Positions 47,120 through 54,685 of a stretch of 64,000 nt of DNA are shown here, piece by piece. A model generated the notes under the pieces. The model was not told where the DNA came from. It was given only the letters and a program-made list of their open reading frames with translations, and made no database searches. The stretch is from Longimicrobium sp. (GTDB lineage: Bacteria > Gemmatimonadota > Gemmatimonadetes > Longimicrobiales > Longimicrobiaceae): the NCBI GenBank assembly GCA_036387335.1, contig DASVTZ010000041.1, positions 1 to 64,000 on the forward strand. The letters run 5' to 3'. Position 1 is the first letter of the stretch. Every line of letters begins with the position of its first letter. The translations under genes and the position numbers were made by a program.

Positions 47120-50034
47120 AGCGCAGGCGCGTGATCGTGGTGGTGTCCGACCCATCGGATGCGGCGGGGCTCCCCGAAGGTCTGGTGACATTGGCCGGGC
47201 GGTACCTGGAAGGCGGAGCGGAGGTGGCGGAGCCCGGCGCGGTGGTGGTGAACCTGTGCCGCTCCTTTCGATACGGATCCACGGGATACTACGTCTCCCT
47301 GCTGGCCGATGCGCGCGGGCAGCAGGTGCTCCCGCGCGTGGAGACGAGCGAGGGGATGGGCGAGCCGTACGGCCTCTTCCGCGCGCTTCAGGAGGCCGGC
47401 GTCCCCACCGTCGATGCGGCGGAGATGAGCGTGCGGCGGCGGATGGCGGACGTGCCGCAGCCGCCCGCGCCGCCACCCGCGGCCGGCGACGACGCCCCGC
47501 GCGCCGCCTTCCATCCGCCGCTCGTACGCTGCCCCGAGACGTCGCTCCGCGCGGCCACGGAGGGCGAGGTGGCGGAGACGCTGGCGGTGCTTGGGCGCAC
47601 CGAGGACCCGCGCTTCCGCGTGGCGGCGCGCACCGTATTCCGCGAGTGGCCGGTGCCGCTGCTGCGCATCCAGCTCGTCTTCGAGGAGGAGGAGTGGAAG
47701 GTGTGCGGCGTCGCGCCCGAGTCGCCGCACCACCTGGACGACGAGGGGCGCCGCCTCCTGGCCGGCGCGCTGACGGACACGCGCCGCGTCTTCCGGCGGG
47801 GGACGGCGGAGCCGCGCGAGACCCGCCGCGCCTCCATCGCCGTGCTGGTGGACCCCGACGACATCTTCTCTCCGTCATCCCCCGAGACGATCGACCGGCT
47901 GGAGCGGGTGGCGGCGCGCATGAACGTGCACGTGCACCGCATCACCCTCGGCGAGATGCGGCGCCTGTCCGAGTACGATGCGCTCTTCATCCGCGTCCTC
48001 ACCGGGGTCAGCGAGCCGGCCTTCCAGTTCGCCCTCCGCGCCGAGGCGCTGGACATGCCGGTGGTGGACGACTCACAGTCCATCATCCGCTGCGGCAACA
48101 AGGTCTTCCTCGAAGAGCTGCTGCGGCGCGAGGGGATCGGCACGCCGCGCTCTCGCATCATCACCCCGCACACGCCGTGGGAGGCGGTGGCGGAGCTGGG
48201 CTTCCCCTTCGTGGTGAAGCTCCCCGACGGCTCGTTTTCGAACGCCGTGCACAAGGTGGTCTCGCGCGAGGACTACGCGGTGCGCAGCGAGGAGATGTTC
48301 CGCCGCTCGCCGCTGATCCTGGCGCAGGAGTGGCTCCCCACCGACTTCGACTGGCGCGTGGCGGTGCTCGATGGGAAGCTCCTTTTCGCCGCGCGCTACT
48401 TCATGGCGCGCGGCCACTGGCAGATCCGGTCCGAGCAGAAGGGGACGGAGCGCTACGGCCGCGTGGAGGCCGTGCCGCGCGCCCAGGCCCCGCGCGACGT
48501 GGTCGATGCCGCCATCCGCGCCGCCGCCCTGATCGGCGACGGTCTGTACGGGGTCGATCTCAAGGAGACGCCGAACGGGCCGGTGGTGATCGAGGTGAAC
48601 GACAACCCCAACCTGGACGTCGGCTACGAGGACGCGGCGGACGGGAACGCCGTCTACGAGGACCTGGTGGAGTTCTTCGTACGGAGGATCGAGGCGGCGG
48701 CCCCGCCCCCGCGCCCCGCGCCCGCCCCCGACGCGCTGGAGCGCCTGCGCGCGCCCATCCGCATCCGCGGGGCGGCGCGGACGGAGCGCGCGTATCGTGC
48801 GTTCGAGGTGGCGGGGATCGAGCTGGAGTACCCCACCGTGGACCGCGACCTCAACGTGGTGCCGCTGGTGGAGGAGGCCTTTCGCGTCCTCGCCGGCCGC
48901 GGGACGAGCGACGTGGACCTGGGCGCCGTCGGGTTCAGCAACGAGATCGCCGATCACGTCTTCGAGGTGAAGACGGGCGCCCCCCTGCGCTCCCTCGCGG
49001 ACGCGGAGGCGGCGCTGGTGGAGGGGATCGGTCGCTTCAGCGCGGTGCTGCGCGACGAGTGGGGCGCGCGCCTCCTTCCCACGGGGATGCACCCCTGGTT
49101 CAACCCGAGCAAGGGGCGGCTCTGGTCGCGCTCCAACGGGCGCATCTACGGCACGTACGCGCGCCTCTTCGACGTGCGCACGCACGGGTGGATGAACGTG
49201 CACGCCACGCACCTGAACCTCCCCCTCGGCGGCGAGGCCGACGCGGTGGCGATGCACACCGCCGCCTCGCTCCTGATCCCCTACCTCCCCGCCCTCGCCG
49301 CATCGTCGCCGATGCACGATGGCGAGCTGCAGGGGTCAGCGGACGCACGCCTGGCGTGGATCCTGGAACACCAGGCCCGCATCCCGGAAAGCTGCGGCGA
49401 GCTGGTGCCGGAGTACGTGGAGAGCTTCGGCGACTACCGGCGCAGCATCCTGCAGCCTATGTACGCCGCGCTCGACCGCCTGCCGGACTCGGCGCCGATC
49501 CGCCACGACTTCTTCAACGCGCGCGGCGCGGTGCTCAAGTTCAGCCGCCGCGCCATGGAGGTGCGGGTGCTGGACACGCAGGAGTGCGTGAAGATGGACA
49601 TCGCGGTCGCCGCCTTCGTCCGCTCGGCGCTCAAGTTCCTGGCGGCGCGCGTGAAGGCGGGGCGCATCGTCCTTCCGCCGCACCCGCTGCTGGTGGAGGA
49701 CTTCCGCGCCTGCATCCGCGACGGGAGCCGCGCGCTCGTCACCGCCCCGCATCTCCCCGGCGACCGCGACACGGAGGGCCGCACCCACGCGCGCGACGTC
49801 CTGCGCACCCTGCTGGACGGCGCGCGCCGCGCCGTCCGCCGCGACGAGGCGGAGTACCTGGACCTCGCCGCGCGCATGATCGAGTCGGGGAGCCTCTCCG
49901 AGCGCATCCGCGCCGAGCTGGCGCCCTACGTGGAGGGCGACGACGAGCAGTTCACCGAAGCCGCGCGCCGCATCTACATCGAGCTGGCGGATTCGCTCGA
50001 CGCGAACGTGCCCTGGCACGGGCGCGGGCTGTAG
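47116..50034 (+). CDS. RLAN/ATP-grasp ligase fused to GCS2-type carboxylate-amine ligase
   Basis: 972 residues from GTG 47116. Domains in order: an RLAN domain (about 1-150; VIVVVSDPSDAAG, VNLCRSFRYGSTGYYVSLLA); a RimK-like ATP-grasp (about 240-525) with DMPVVDDSQSIIRCGNKVFL, VKLPDGSFS (367-375), GVDLKE and the metal-binding VIEVNDNPNLD (491-501); a proline-rich linker (530-540); and a GCS2 domain (about 565-870) with GIELEYP, FSNEIADHVFEVKTGAPLRS, HATHLNLPLGGE and RRAMEVRVLDTQECVKMDIA. Two ligase active sites in one chain suggest stepwise addition of amino acids to a carboxylate. Coupled to the C39 peptidase. Products unknown. Confidence 0.88.
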   Translation: MKRRRVIVVVSDPSDAAGLPEGLVTLAGRYLEGGAEVAEPGAVVVNLCRSFRYGSTGYYVSLLADARGQQVLPRVETSEGMGEPYGLFRALQEAGVPTVDAAEMSVRRRMADVPQPPAPPPAAGDDAPRAAFHPPLVRCPETSLRAATEGEVAETLAVLGRTEDPRFRVAARTVFREWPVPLLRIQLVFEEEEWKVCGVAPESPHHLDDEGRRLLAGALTDTRRVFRRGTAEPRETRRASIAVLVDPDDIFSPSSPETIDRLERVAARMNVHVHRITLGEMRRLSEYDALFIRVLTGVSEPAFQFALRAEALDMPVVDDSQSIIRCGNKVFLEELLRREGIGTPRSRIITPHTPWEAVAELGFPFVVKLPDGSFSNAVHKVVSREDYAVRSEEMFRRSPLILAQEWLPTDFDWRVAVLDGKLLFAARYFMARGHWQIRSEQKGTERYGRVEAVPRAQAPRDVVDAAIRAAALIGDGLYGVDLKETPNGPVVIEVNDNPNLDVGYEDAADGNAVYEDLVEFFVRRIEAAAPPPRPAPAPDALERLRAPIRIRGAARTERAYRAFEVAGIELEYPTVDRDLNVVPLVEEAFRVLAGRGTSDVDLGAVGFSNEIADHVFEVKTGAPLRSLADAEAALVEGIGRFSAVLRDEWGARLLPTGMHPWFNPSKGRLWSRSNGRIYGTYARLFDVRTHGWMNVHATHLNLPLGGEADAVAMHTAASLLIPYLPALAASSPMHDGELQGSADARLAWILEHQARIPESCGELVPEYVESFGDYRRSILQPMYAALDRLPDSAPIRHDFFNARGAVLKFSRRAMEVRVLDTQECVKMDIAVAAFVRSALKFLAARVKAGRIVLPPHPLLVEDFRACIRDGSRALVTAPHLPGDRDTEGRTHARDVLRTLLDGARRAVRRDEAEYLDLAARMIESGSLSERIRAELAPYVEGDDEQFTEAARRIYIELADSLDANVPWHGRGL

Positions 50035-50204
50035 CCGCGGCCGGCCCAACGCTTTGGAAAATCGCGCACCAATGCGTGCGCTCCTCTAGCGGCAGCGCGC
50101 GCCCACAGCGTCCGATTTGTGGCGGTACATCCTTCTGGTGCAGCGGTTTAGCGGGGACTATCCTCTGGGTGTGGTCTGAACCAGCCGCACGCACCCGAGG
50201 GAAG

Positions 50205-50822
50205 ATGGACACGGCGCCCGACCAGCGATTCACCCCACAGGAGTACCTCACCCTGGAGCGTGCCTCTCTGGAGCTGAAGAGCGAGTACGTGGATGGACAT
50301 ATCCTGGCGGTCGCGCGCGTGAACCTCACGCACAATCTGATCGTCACAAATCTCGCACGCGAGCTGGGTACCCGGTTGCGAGGCGGGCCGTGCAGCGCGT
50401 TTCTCAGCCGGATGCGCATCAAGGTTCGAGCGACCGAGATGTACGCCTATCCGGATGTGGTCGTCGTTTGCGGCGAGCCGCGACTGGAGGACGACCACTT
50501 CGACACGCTGCTGAACCCCACCGTCATCATCGAGGTGCTCTCCCCCTCCACGGAACGGTACGACCGCGGGGAAAGGTGGGCGCACTTCCGCCGGTTGGAG
50601 ACTCTCCAGATGTACGTCCTGATCGCGCAGGATCGAATGCGCGTGGAGACGTTCACGCGCCGAGGCGACGAGTGGATTTACGCGGAGTCGAGCGGGGCGG
50701 ACGGGGTGCTGAACCTTCCGGCGGTAGGTTTCGCGGTGCCGCTGGACGCCCTCTACGAGGACGTGCTGACGGGTAGCGCCGCGCCGAAAACCGGCGGCGG
50801 CGCGGGTGAACGGACGGCGTAA
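50205..50822 (+). CDS. Uma2-family putative endonuclease
   Basis: 205 residues from ATG 50205 behind GAGGGAAG. Uma2/DUF820 fold: RFTPQEYLTLERASLELKSE, YVDGHILAVARVNLTHNLIV, the nuclease strand YAYPDVVVVCGEPRLEDDHF and the E-V-L strand NPTVIIEVLSPSTERYDRGE, then RLETLQMYVLIAQDRMRVET. The PD-(D/E)xK pattern is present (PDVVVV...IIEVLS). These proteins are common in Cyanobacteria, Chloroflexota and Gemmatimonadota; their cellular role is unclear. Monocistronic. Confidence 0.87.
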   Translation: MDTAPDQRFTPQEYLTLERASLELKSEYVDGHILAVARVNLTHNLIVTNLARELGTRLRGGPCSAFLSRMRIKVRATEMYAYPDVVVVCGEPRLEDDHFDTLLNPTVIIEVLSPSTERYDRGERWAHFRRLETLQMYVLIAQDRMRVETFTRRGDEWIYAESSGADGVLNLPAVGFAVPLDALYEDVLTGSAAPKTGGGAGERTA

Positions 50823-50905
50823 GCACGGGTGCTACAAGCTGTTACGGGATTGTTCCGGCACGGGTCGTGCGTCCCCGCGCGGTGAACCCTTTATCGTCCA
50901 AGGTG

Positions 50906-51250
50906 ATGCCGCTACGTAATTTCGAAGACTCGCGAGGACAGGCCTGCACGGTGTGGAACGTCACGCCCTTTGCGGTGCAGGGCGCGGAGAGGCGGATGGT
51001 GGAGCGCCGCGTCTCCACGGGCGTGGTGTACAGCGGGCCGGAGCGCCGGACCAGCCGGGACCGCCGTCTGCGCTCGCCCGGGCTGATGATGCCGGGGCTG
51101 GGGTCCGGGTGGCTCTGCTTCGAACGGGGAGAGGAGAAGCGCCGCCTCAGCCCTATCCCGGCCGGCTGGGAGGCCGCGCCGGACGCGGAGTTGGAGGAGC
51201 TCTTCGATCAGGCGCGCCCGGTCCCCCGCCGCTCGCTCGCGCTCTCGTAG
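50906..51250 (+). CDS. Small unknown protein
   Basis: 114 residues from ATG 50906 (an in-frame ATG at 50867 would add 13 residues). Phrases: VWNVTPFAVQGAERRMVERR, SGPERRTSRDRRLRSPGLMM, GSGWLCFERGEEKRRLSPIP, AGWEAAPDAELEELFDQARP. A charged arginine-rich middle and an acidic end without signal or membrane segment. The combination 'GWLCFE...KRRLSPIPAGWE' looks conserved and specific, but I do not know the family. Followed by a hairpin facing the convergent DUF1003 gene. Confidence 0.65.
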   Translation: MPLRNFEDSRGQACTVWNVTPFAVQGAERRMVERRVSTGVVYSGPERRTSRDRRLRSPGLMMPGLGSGWLCFERGEEKRRLSPIPAGWEAAPDAELEELFDQARPVPRRSLALS

Positions 51251-51277
51251 GAAAGCCGCAGGGCATTGGAAATGAAG

Positions 51278-51306
51278 GAGGCGCGGGAAAAAAGCTCCCG
51301 CGCCTC
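51278..51306. terminator. Hairpin between convergent genes
   Basis: GAGGCGCGGGA (51278-51288) pairs with TCCCGCGCCTC (51296-51306), 11-bp perfect stem with an A-rich loop. On the minus side CTTCATTTCC follows. Likely terminator. Confidence 0.6.
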
Positions 51307-51343
51307 GCGTATCCGTGCGCGTACGACGTCCTGATACCCCGGC

Positions 51344-51922
51344 CTAACGTCCCCGGCTGTTCACCTGCCGCTCGTGGTGCTCGATGTGGTCCAGCACCCG
51401 CTCGGGAGCCACGTCCTGCGCCAGCTCGCGCAGCTCGGGGTGCTTGGCCGCGTCCACGTCCATCCGGCGGGCGATCTCGGTCACCAGGGTGATGAGCTGG
51501 GTGATCTCGTGCTCGGACAGGAGGGAGACCTGGAGGTCCAGGTCGGCGCGCTTGTCCGCCTGCGCCTGCATGCGGTTCTGCGAGATGAGGACGAAGGTGG
51601 AGAGGAAGATCGCCTCCACCGACGCGATCATCGCCAGCACCACGAACGACGGATCGAACCGCGGGACCGGCGTCCACCCCAGGTTGACGACGATCCACGA
51701 GCCGAAGATCGTCAGGTGGATGTACACGAAGAGCATACTCCCCGTGAAGCGCGTCACCCGGTCGGCGATGCGGTCCTGCGTGCTCTTGCGTAGCTCGTCC
51801 TCGCGCCGTCGCTCGAGGAGCGCGACGATGTTGCGGTCCACCACGCCGGCCATCTCCGGCGTCTGGTCCCGGTCCGGGATCAGGCGCTGGTGGCCGAGCT
51901 GCGGGTCCTTGGCCGCGTCCAT
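51344..51922 (-). CDS. DUF1003 inner-membrane protein
   Basis: 192 residues from ATG 51922, overlapping the cyanophycinase stop (TAATG). The family core is clear: VTRFTGSMLFVYIHLTIFGS, then FDPSFVVLAMIASVEAIFLS, then TFVLISQNRMQAQADKRADL. Two membrane helices are flanked by charged parts, with a helical C-terminal tail (ITQLITLVTEIARRMDVDAA). DUF1003 proteins are widespread small membrane proteins of unknown role. Translational coupling to cyanophycinase suggests co-expression. Confidence 0.88.
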   Translation of the reverse strand: MDAAKDPQLGHQRLIPDRDQTPEMAGVVDRNIVALLERRREDELRKSTQDRIADRVTRFTGSMLFVYIHLTIFGSWIVVNLGWTPVPRFDPSFVVLAMIASVEAIFLSTFVLISQNRMQAQADKRADLDLQVSLLSEHEITQLITLVTEIARRMDVDAAKHPELRELAQDVAPERVLDHIEHHERQVNSRGR

Positions 51923-52818
51923 TAGGTGCCGGTCCCCACTTCGGCGGTGCGGCTCCCCGCGCTCGTAGGCGTAATCGGAGTGGGCACGCGCTCGCCGTTG
52001 GGGAGGATGGGGCGGTGCGTCGCGAGGTCGAAGCCGTACCCGGTCGGGAGGACGTGGACCAGCGTGTCGGTCAGCGCCAGCACGTCCTCGTCGCTCGCGT
52101 TGGGAGCGCTGGAGTGGGTGACGTGGCCGTCGAAGACCAGCACCGCGTTCTCCCCCAGCACCGTGAAGCTCTCCCCCAGCTCCACCTCCACCGCGGTGTT
52201 CTCGTCGATGCCGATGCCCAGCACCTGCGGATTGTGCGCGAAGACCGTCATCAGGCGGCTTACGCGGCCGCGCTGGCTGAAGTGGGTGTCCACCACGGTG
52301 TCGCGCCACAGCCCCAGCCCCGGGGCAAGCGAGATGTCCGCGCGCCGCACCGAGCCCTCGCTGGTGCCGCCGATCAGCATCACGCTGCTCATGGCGGCGG
52401 CGCCGGCGCTGGTGCCGGCCACCACCAGCCCGTCGTGGAAGAGCCGTTCGCGGATCCCCTCCGCGAAGTGCGTCCCCGCGATCAGCGCCACGAGCTTCAA
52501 CTGGTCGCCCCCGGTGATGAAGAACCCGGTCGCGCGCTTAACCGCGTCCAGCAGCTCGGGAGTGTCCGCCTCGTTGCGCTCTTCGATGGCCGCGGGAATG
52601 ACCTCCGCCACGCCGATCTCCTCGAAGATCTTGCGGTAGGTCTCGAACGCCTCCTCCGCCTCGCCCGACGGCGACGAGCAGACGATGATGCGCGCCTGGT
52701 CGCCCCCCGCCAGCTCCACCACGCGGCGGAGGATCACCATGTCACCGCCCTCTTTCTCCTCGGCGCCGCCGATCACCACCAGCCGCCCGATCTTCCCCGA
52801 CCCGTCCGTCTTCGACAT
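51922..52818 (-). CDS. cphB: Cyanophycinase (peptidase S51 family)
   Basis: 298 residues from ATG 52818 behind GAGGGAGC. Peptidase E/cyanophycinase fold: RLVVIGGAEEKEGGDMVILR at the start, RIIVCSSPSGEAEEAFETYR, FFITGGDQLKLVALIAGTHF, and the nucleophile Ser137 in VVAGTSAGAAAMSSVML. VVDTHFSQRGRVSRLMTVFA and QVLGIGIDENTAVEVELGES follow, as in cyanophycinases. It cleaves cyanophycin (multi-L-arginyl-poly-L-aspartate) to beta-Asp-Arg. An isoaspartyl dipeptidase, which splits that dipeptide, lies 1.9 kb upstream on the same strand. No cyanophycin synthetase is in the window. Confidence 0.9.
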   Translation of the reverse strand: MSKTDGSGKIGRLVVIGGAEEKEGGDMVILRRVVELAGGDQARIIVCSSPSGEAEEAFETYRKIFEEIGVAEVIPAAIEERNEADTPELLDAVKRATGFFITGGDQLKLVALIAGTHFAEGIRERLFHDGLVVAGTSAGAAAMSSVMLIGGTSEGSVRRADISLAPGLGLWRDTVVDTHFSQRGRVSRLMTVFAHNPQVLGIGIDENTAVEVELGESFTVLGENAVLVFDGHVTHSSAPNASDEDVLALTDTLVHVLPTGYGFDLATHRPILPNGERVPTPITPTSAGSRTAEVGTGT

Positions 52819-52886
52819 TCGCTCCCTCTCGGTTCCGTCACCCGTCTTTCGCATCGCGCGGTTCAGAGTCAAGGATCAAGCCACGC

Positions 52887-53759
52887 TCAATACACGAAGG
52901 AGGAGACCGGCTCTCCGGGCACATCCATCTCGAGGCGAAAGAGGTCGCCGGACTCCCACGCGGCCTCGATCTGCTCGTCGCCCAGGCCGATCTGCGCGGT
53001 GGTGACGTACAGCTCGCGCCGCCCCTCCCCGCCGAACGCGCAGCTCGTGGGGATGGGCACGGGGAGCTCGATCCGGCCCGCCCGCCGCCCGTCCGGCGCG
53101 AAGCGGAGGACGCACCCGCCCTCCCACTGCGCCGACCAGAGGCACCCCTCGGCATCGGTGGAGGCGCCATCCGGGAAGCTGTCCTCCTCCGCAAGATCGG
53201 CGAAGAGGTGGCGCTCCCCCAGCGTGCCCGCGTCCGCGTTGAACGGGTAGGCGTAGATACGCTTCGCGGGCGAGTCGGAGAGGTACATCGTGCCCTCGTC
53301 CGGGCTCCACGCGAAACCGTTGGCGATGGTGAGGTCGCCGCCCATGCGCTCTAGGCCGGCGCCGTCGAGCCGCCAGAGGGAGGCCTTGCCGTCCTCTTTC
53401 GCCTGGGTGCCGAACCAGAGGCGGCCGCGAGGGTCGCACTTGCCGTCGTTGATGCGCTCGCGAGGGTCGAGTCCCGGAACCTCGGCGAGCGTCTCCACCT
53501 GGCCTGTCGCCACGTCCAGGCGCACGACGCGCTGGCGCAGCCCCACCACGGCGCCGCCCCGTGCGGGGACGGCGAAGGCGGTGGCCTCGCCCATGTCGAA
53601 GACGCGGTCGTCGCCCGTGCGCGGGTCCCAGCGGTGCACGCGGTAGTCCCACACGTCCACCCACCAGAGCACTCCCTCGGCGGCGTCCCACGAGGGGCCT
53701 TCGCCGAGGCGGGCGCGGGCGCGGTGGACGGCGGTGGCGGTGGGGTGGGGGTCGGGCAT
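52887..53759 (-). CDS. SMP-30/gluconolactonase-family protein
   Basis: 290 residues from ATG 53759. A six-bladed propeller of the SMP-30 family: LGEGPSWDAAEGVLWWVDVW, then NDGKCDPRGRLWFGTQAKED, then IANGFAWSPDEGTMYLSDSP and FPDGASTDAEGCLWSAQWEG. These carry the Glu, Asn and Asp residues that bind the divalent metal. Usual activity is lactone hydrolysis (glucono- or other sugar lactones). It is 68 bp upstream of cyanophycinase on the same strand and may be co-transcribed. Cytoplasmic; no signal peptide. Confidence 0.9.
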   Translation of the reverse strand: MPDPHPTATAVHRARARLGEGPSWDAAEGVLWWVDVWDYRVHRWDPRTGDDRVFDMGEATAFAVPARGGAVVGLRQRVVRLDVATGQVETLAEVPGLDPRERINDGKCDPRGRLWFGTQAKEDGKASLWRLDGAGLERMGGDLTIANGFAWSPDEGTMYLSDSPAKRIYAYPFNADAGTLGERHLFADLAEEDSFPDGASTDAEGCLWSAQWEGGCVLRFAPDGRRAGRIELPVPIPTSCAFGGEGRRELYVTTAQIGLGDEQIEAAWESGDLFRLEMDVPGEPVSSFVY

Positions 53760-53782
53760 GGCTATTTGCGTGGCGGCGGAGG

Positions 53783-53885
53783 CCCTCACCCCCGTCTCGT
53801 TACACTCGACTGCCCCCTCTCCCGATAACAGGAGAGGGCTGCGCCCTCCTGTCATCGAGAGAGGGGGCTTGGATAAGCGACGGGG
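53783..53885. repeat. Family-E G/C-tract hairpin repeat
   Basis: CCCCCTCTCCCGATAACAGG facing CCTGTCATCGAGAGAGGGGG, with AGGAGAGGGCTGCGCCCTCCT as an inner hairpin. Similar C-tract elements are at 57598-57650 and 63898-63955. Confidence 0.65.
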
Positions 53886-53926
53886 GCCGTTGCGGGACCC
53901 CCTCCTGGGTGTGATTCGTTGGGCGG

Positions 53927-54241
53927 TTACGGGGTAGTGCCGGTGGTTCCACCCGTGGTGCCGCCCGTCGTGCCGGCGCCGGCGCCCATGCCGGTCGTGT
54001 CCGCGGTCAGGCCGGTGCCGGTGGTGCCGGTCGCCGTCGTGCCGGCGGCGCCGCCGGCGGCCGCGGGGTCGGTGGTGCCGCTCATGGCGGGGTCCGTGGT
54101 CGTGCCGCCGGTGCCGGCATCCGTCGTGGCCGCGCCGCCGGTGTCGCCCGCGGCGCCGCCCTCTCCATCGTCACCGCCGCCGCCGCACGCCGCGGCGCCG
54201 AACATCGCGGCCAGGGCCAGGGTCGATAGAAGCTTCTTCAT
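53927..54241 (-). CDS. Gly/Thr-rich low-complexity lipoprotein 1
   Basis: 104 residues from ATG 54241. Signal MKKLLSTLALAAMFGAAACG with lipobox Cys19, followed by GGGGDDGEGG and then runs of Gly, Thr, Ala and Asp with no structured domain (GTTGGTTGGTTGTTP at the end). Two similar small lipoproteins, at 54321-54662 and 55968-56279, share the CGGGG start and the Thr/Gly/Pro body. Such proteins are likely disordered surface or periplasmic lipoproteins; function unknown. Confidence 0.75.
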   Translation of the reverse strand: MKKLLSTLALAAMFGAAACGGGGDDGEGGAAGDTGGAATTDAGTGGTTTDPAMSGTTDPAAAGGAAGTTATGTTGTGLTADTTGMGAGAGTTGGTTGGTTGTTP

Positions 54242-54320
54242 TGCGTTCTCCAGTACCTGATACGGTGAATCGCCGCGGCTCCACGGCCGCGACGCGGGAC
54301 GAGCTCGCAACATCCGCGCG

Positions 54321-54662
54321 TCAGGGCCGGGGGGCCGGGGCGGGGGTCTCCGCGGGCGTGGATGCGCCGCTGTTGGTGCCGGCCGGCCCGCCCGCCGTGG
54401 ATGCGTCGAATCCGGGGCTCTGCCCGGCCGTGTCCGCGGTCGCGGCGGTGGTGGCGCCGCCCGTGGTGCCGCCGGTCACGGTGGGATCGGTGGTGCCCGT
54501 GGTGCCGCTGGTCATCGCCGGATCCGCGGTGGTGGTGCCCGCCGCGCCCGCGTCGGTGGTCGCCGCATCGCCCGCCTTCCCGCCCTCGTCGCCGCCGCCG
54601 CACGCGGCCGCGCCCAGCATCGCCGCCAGCGCCAGCGCCGGGATCATCCGCTTCGTCTTCAT
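54321..54662 (-). CDS. Gly/Thr-rich low-complexity lipoprotein 2
   Basis: 113 residues from ATG 54662. Signal MKTKRMIPALALAAMLGAAA with the lipobox Cys at residue 21 (AACGGG), then DEGGKAGDAATTDAGAAGTT and a repetitive Thr/Gly/Ala/Asp body ending in PAETPAPAPRP. It is the closest relative of lipoprotein 1, 80 bp downstream, and lies 24 bp after the isoaspartyl dipeptidase stop on the same strand. Likely a tandem duplicate. No recognised domain. Confidence 0.75.
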   Translation of the reverse strand: MKTKRMIPALALAAMLGAAACGGGDEGGKAGDAATTDAGAAGTTTADPAMTSGTTGTTDPTVTGGTTGGATTAATADTAGQSPGFDASTAGGPAGTNSGASTPAETPAPAPRP

Positions 54663-54685
54663 CGCGCCTCCAATCGGTTGAACGT

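Noticed and set aside
45467-47878. Long minus-strand frame across the peptidase and ligase genes
   Set aside because: The plus strand carries clear catalytic motifs and coupled genes; the minus frame is low-complexity Arg/Pro/Ala and contains no domain.
47116-50034. Ligase fusion as cyanophycin synthetase (CphA)
   Set aside because: CphA has ATP-grasp plus a Mur-ligase domain; here the second domain is GCS2-like and no Mur-type P-loop is visible.
47256-50822. Second long frame over the amidoligase gene on the same strand
   Set aside because: It is a shifted reading of the ligase; only its last 205 codons (from 50205) make a real Uma2 protein.
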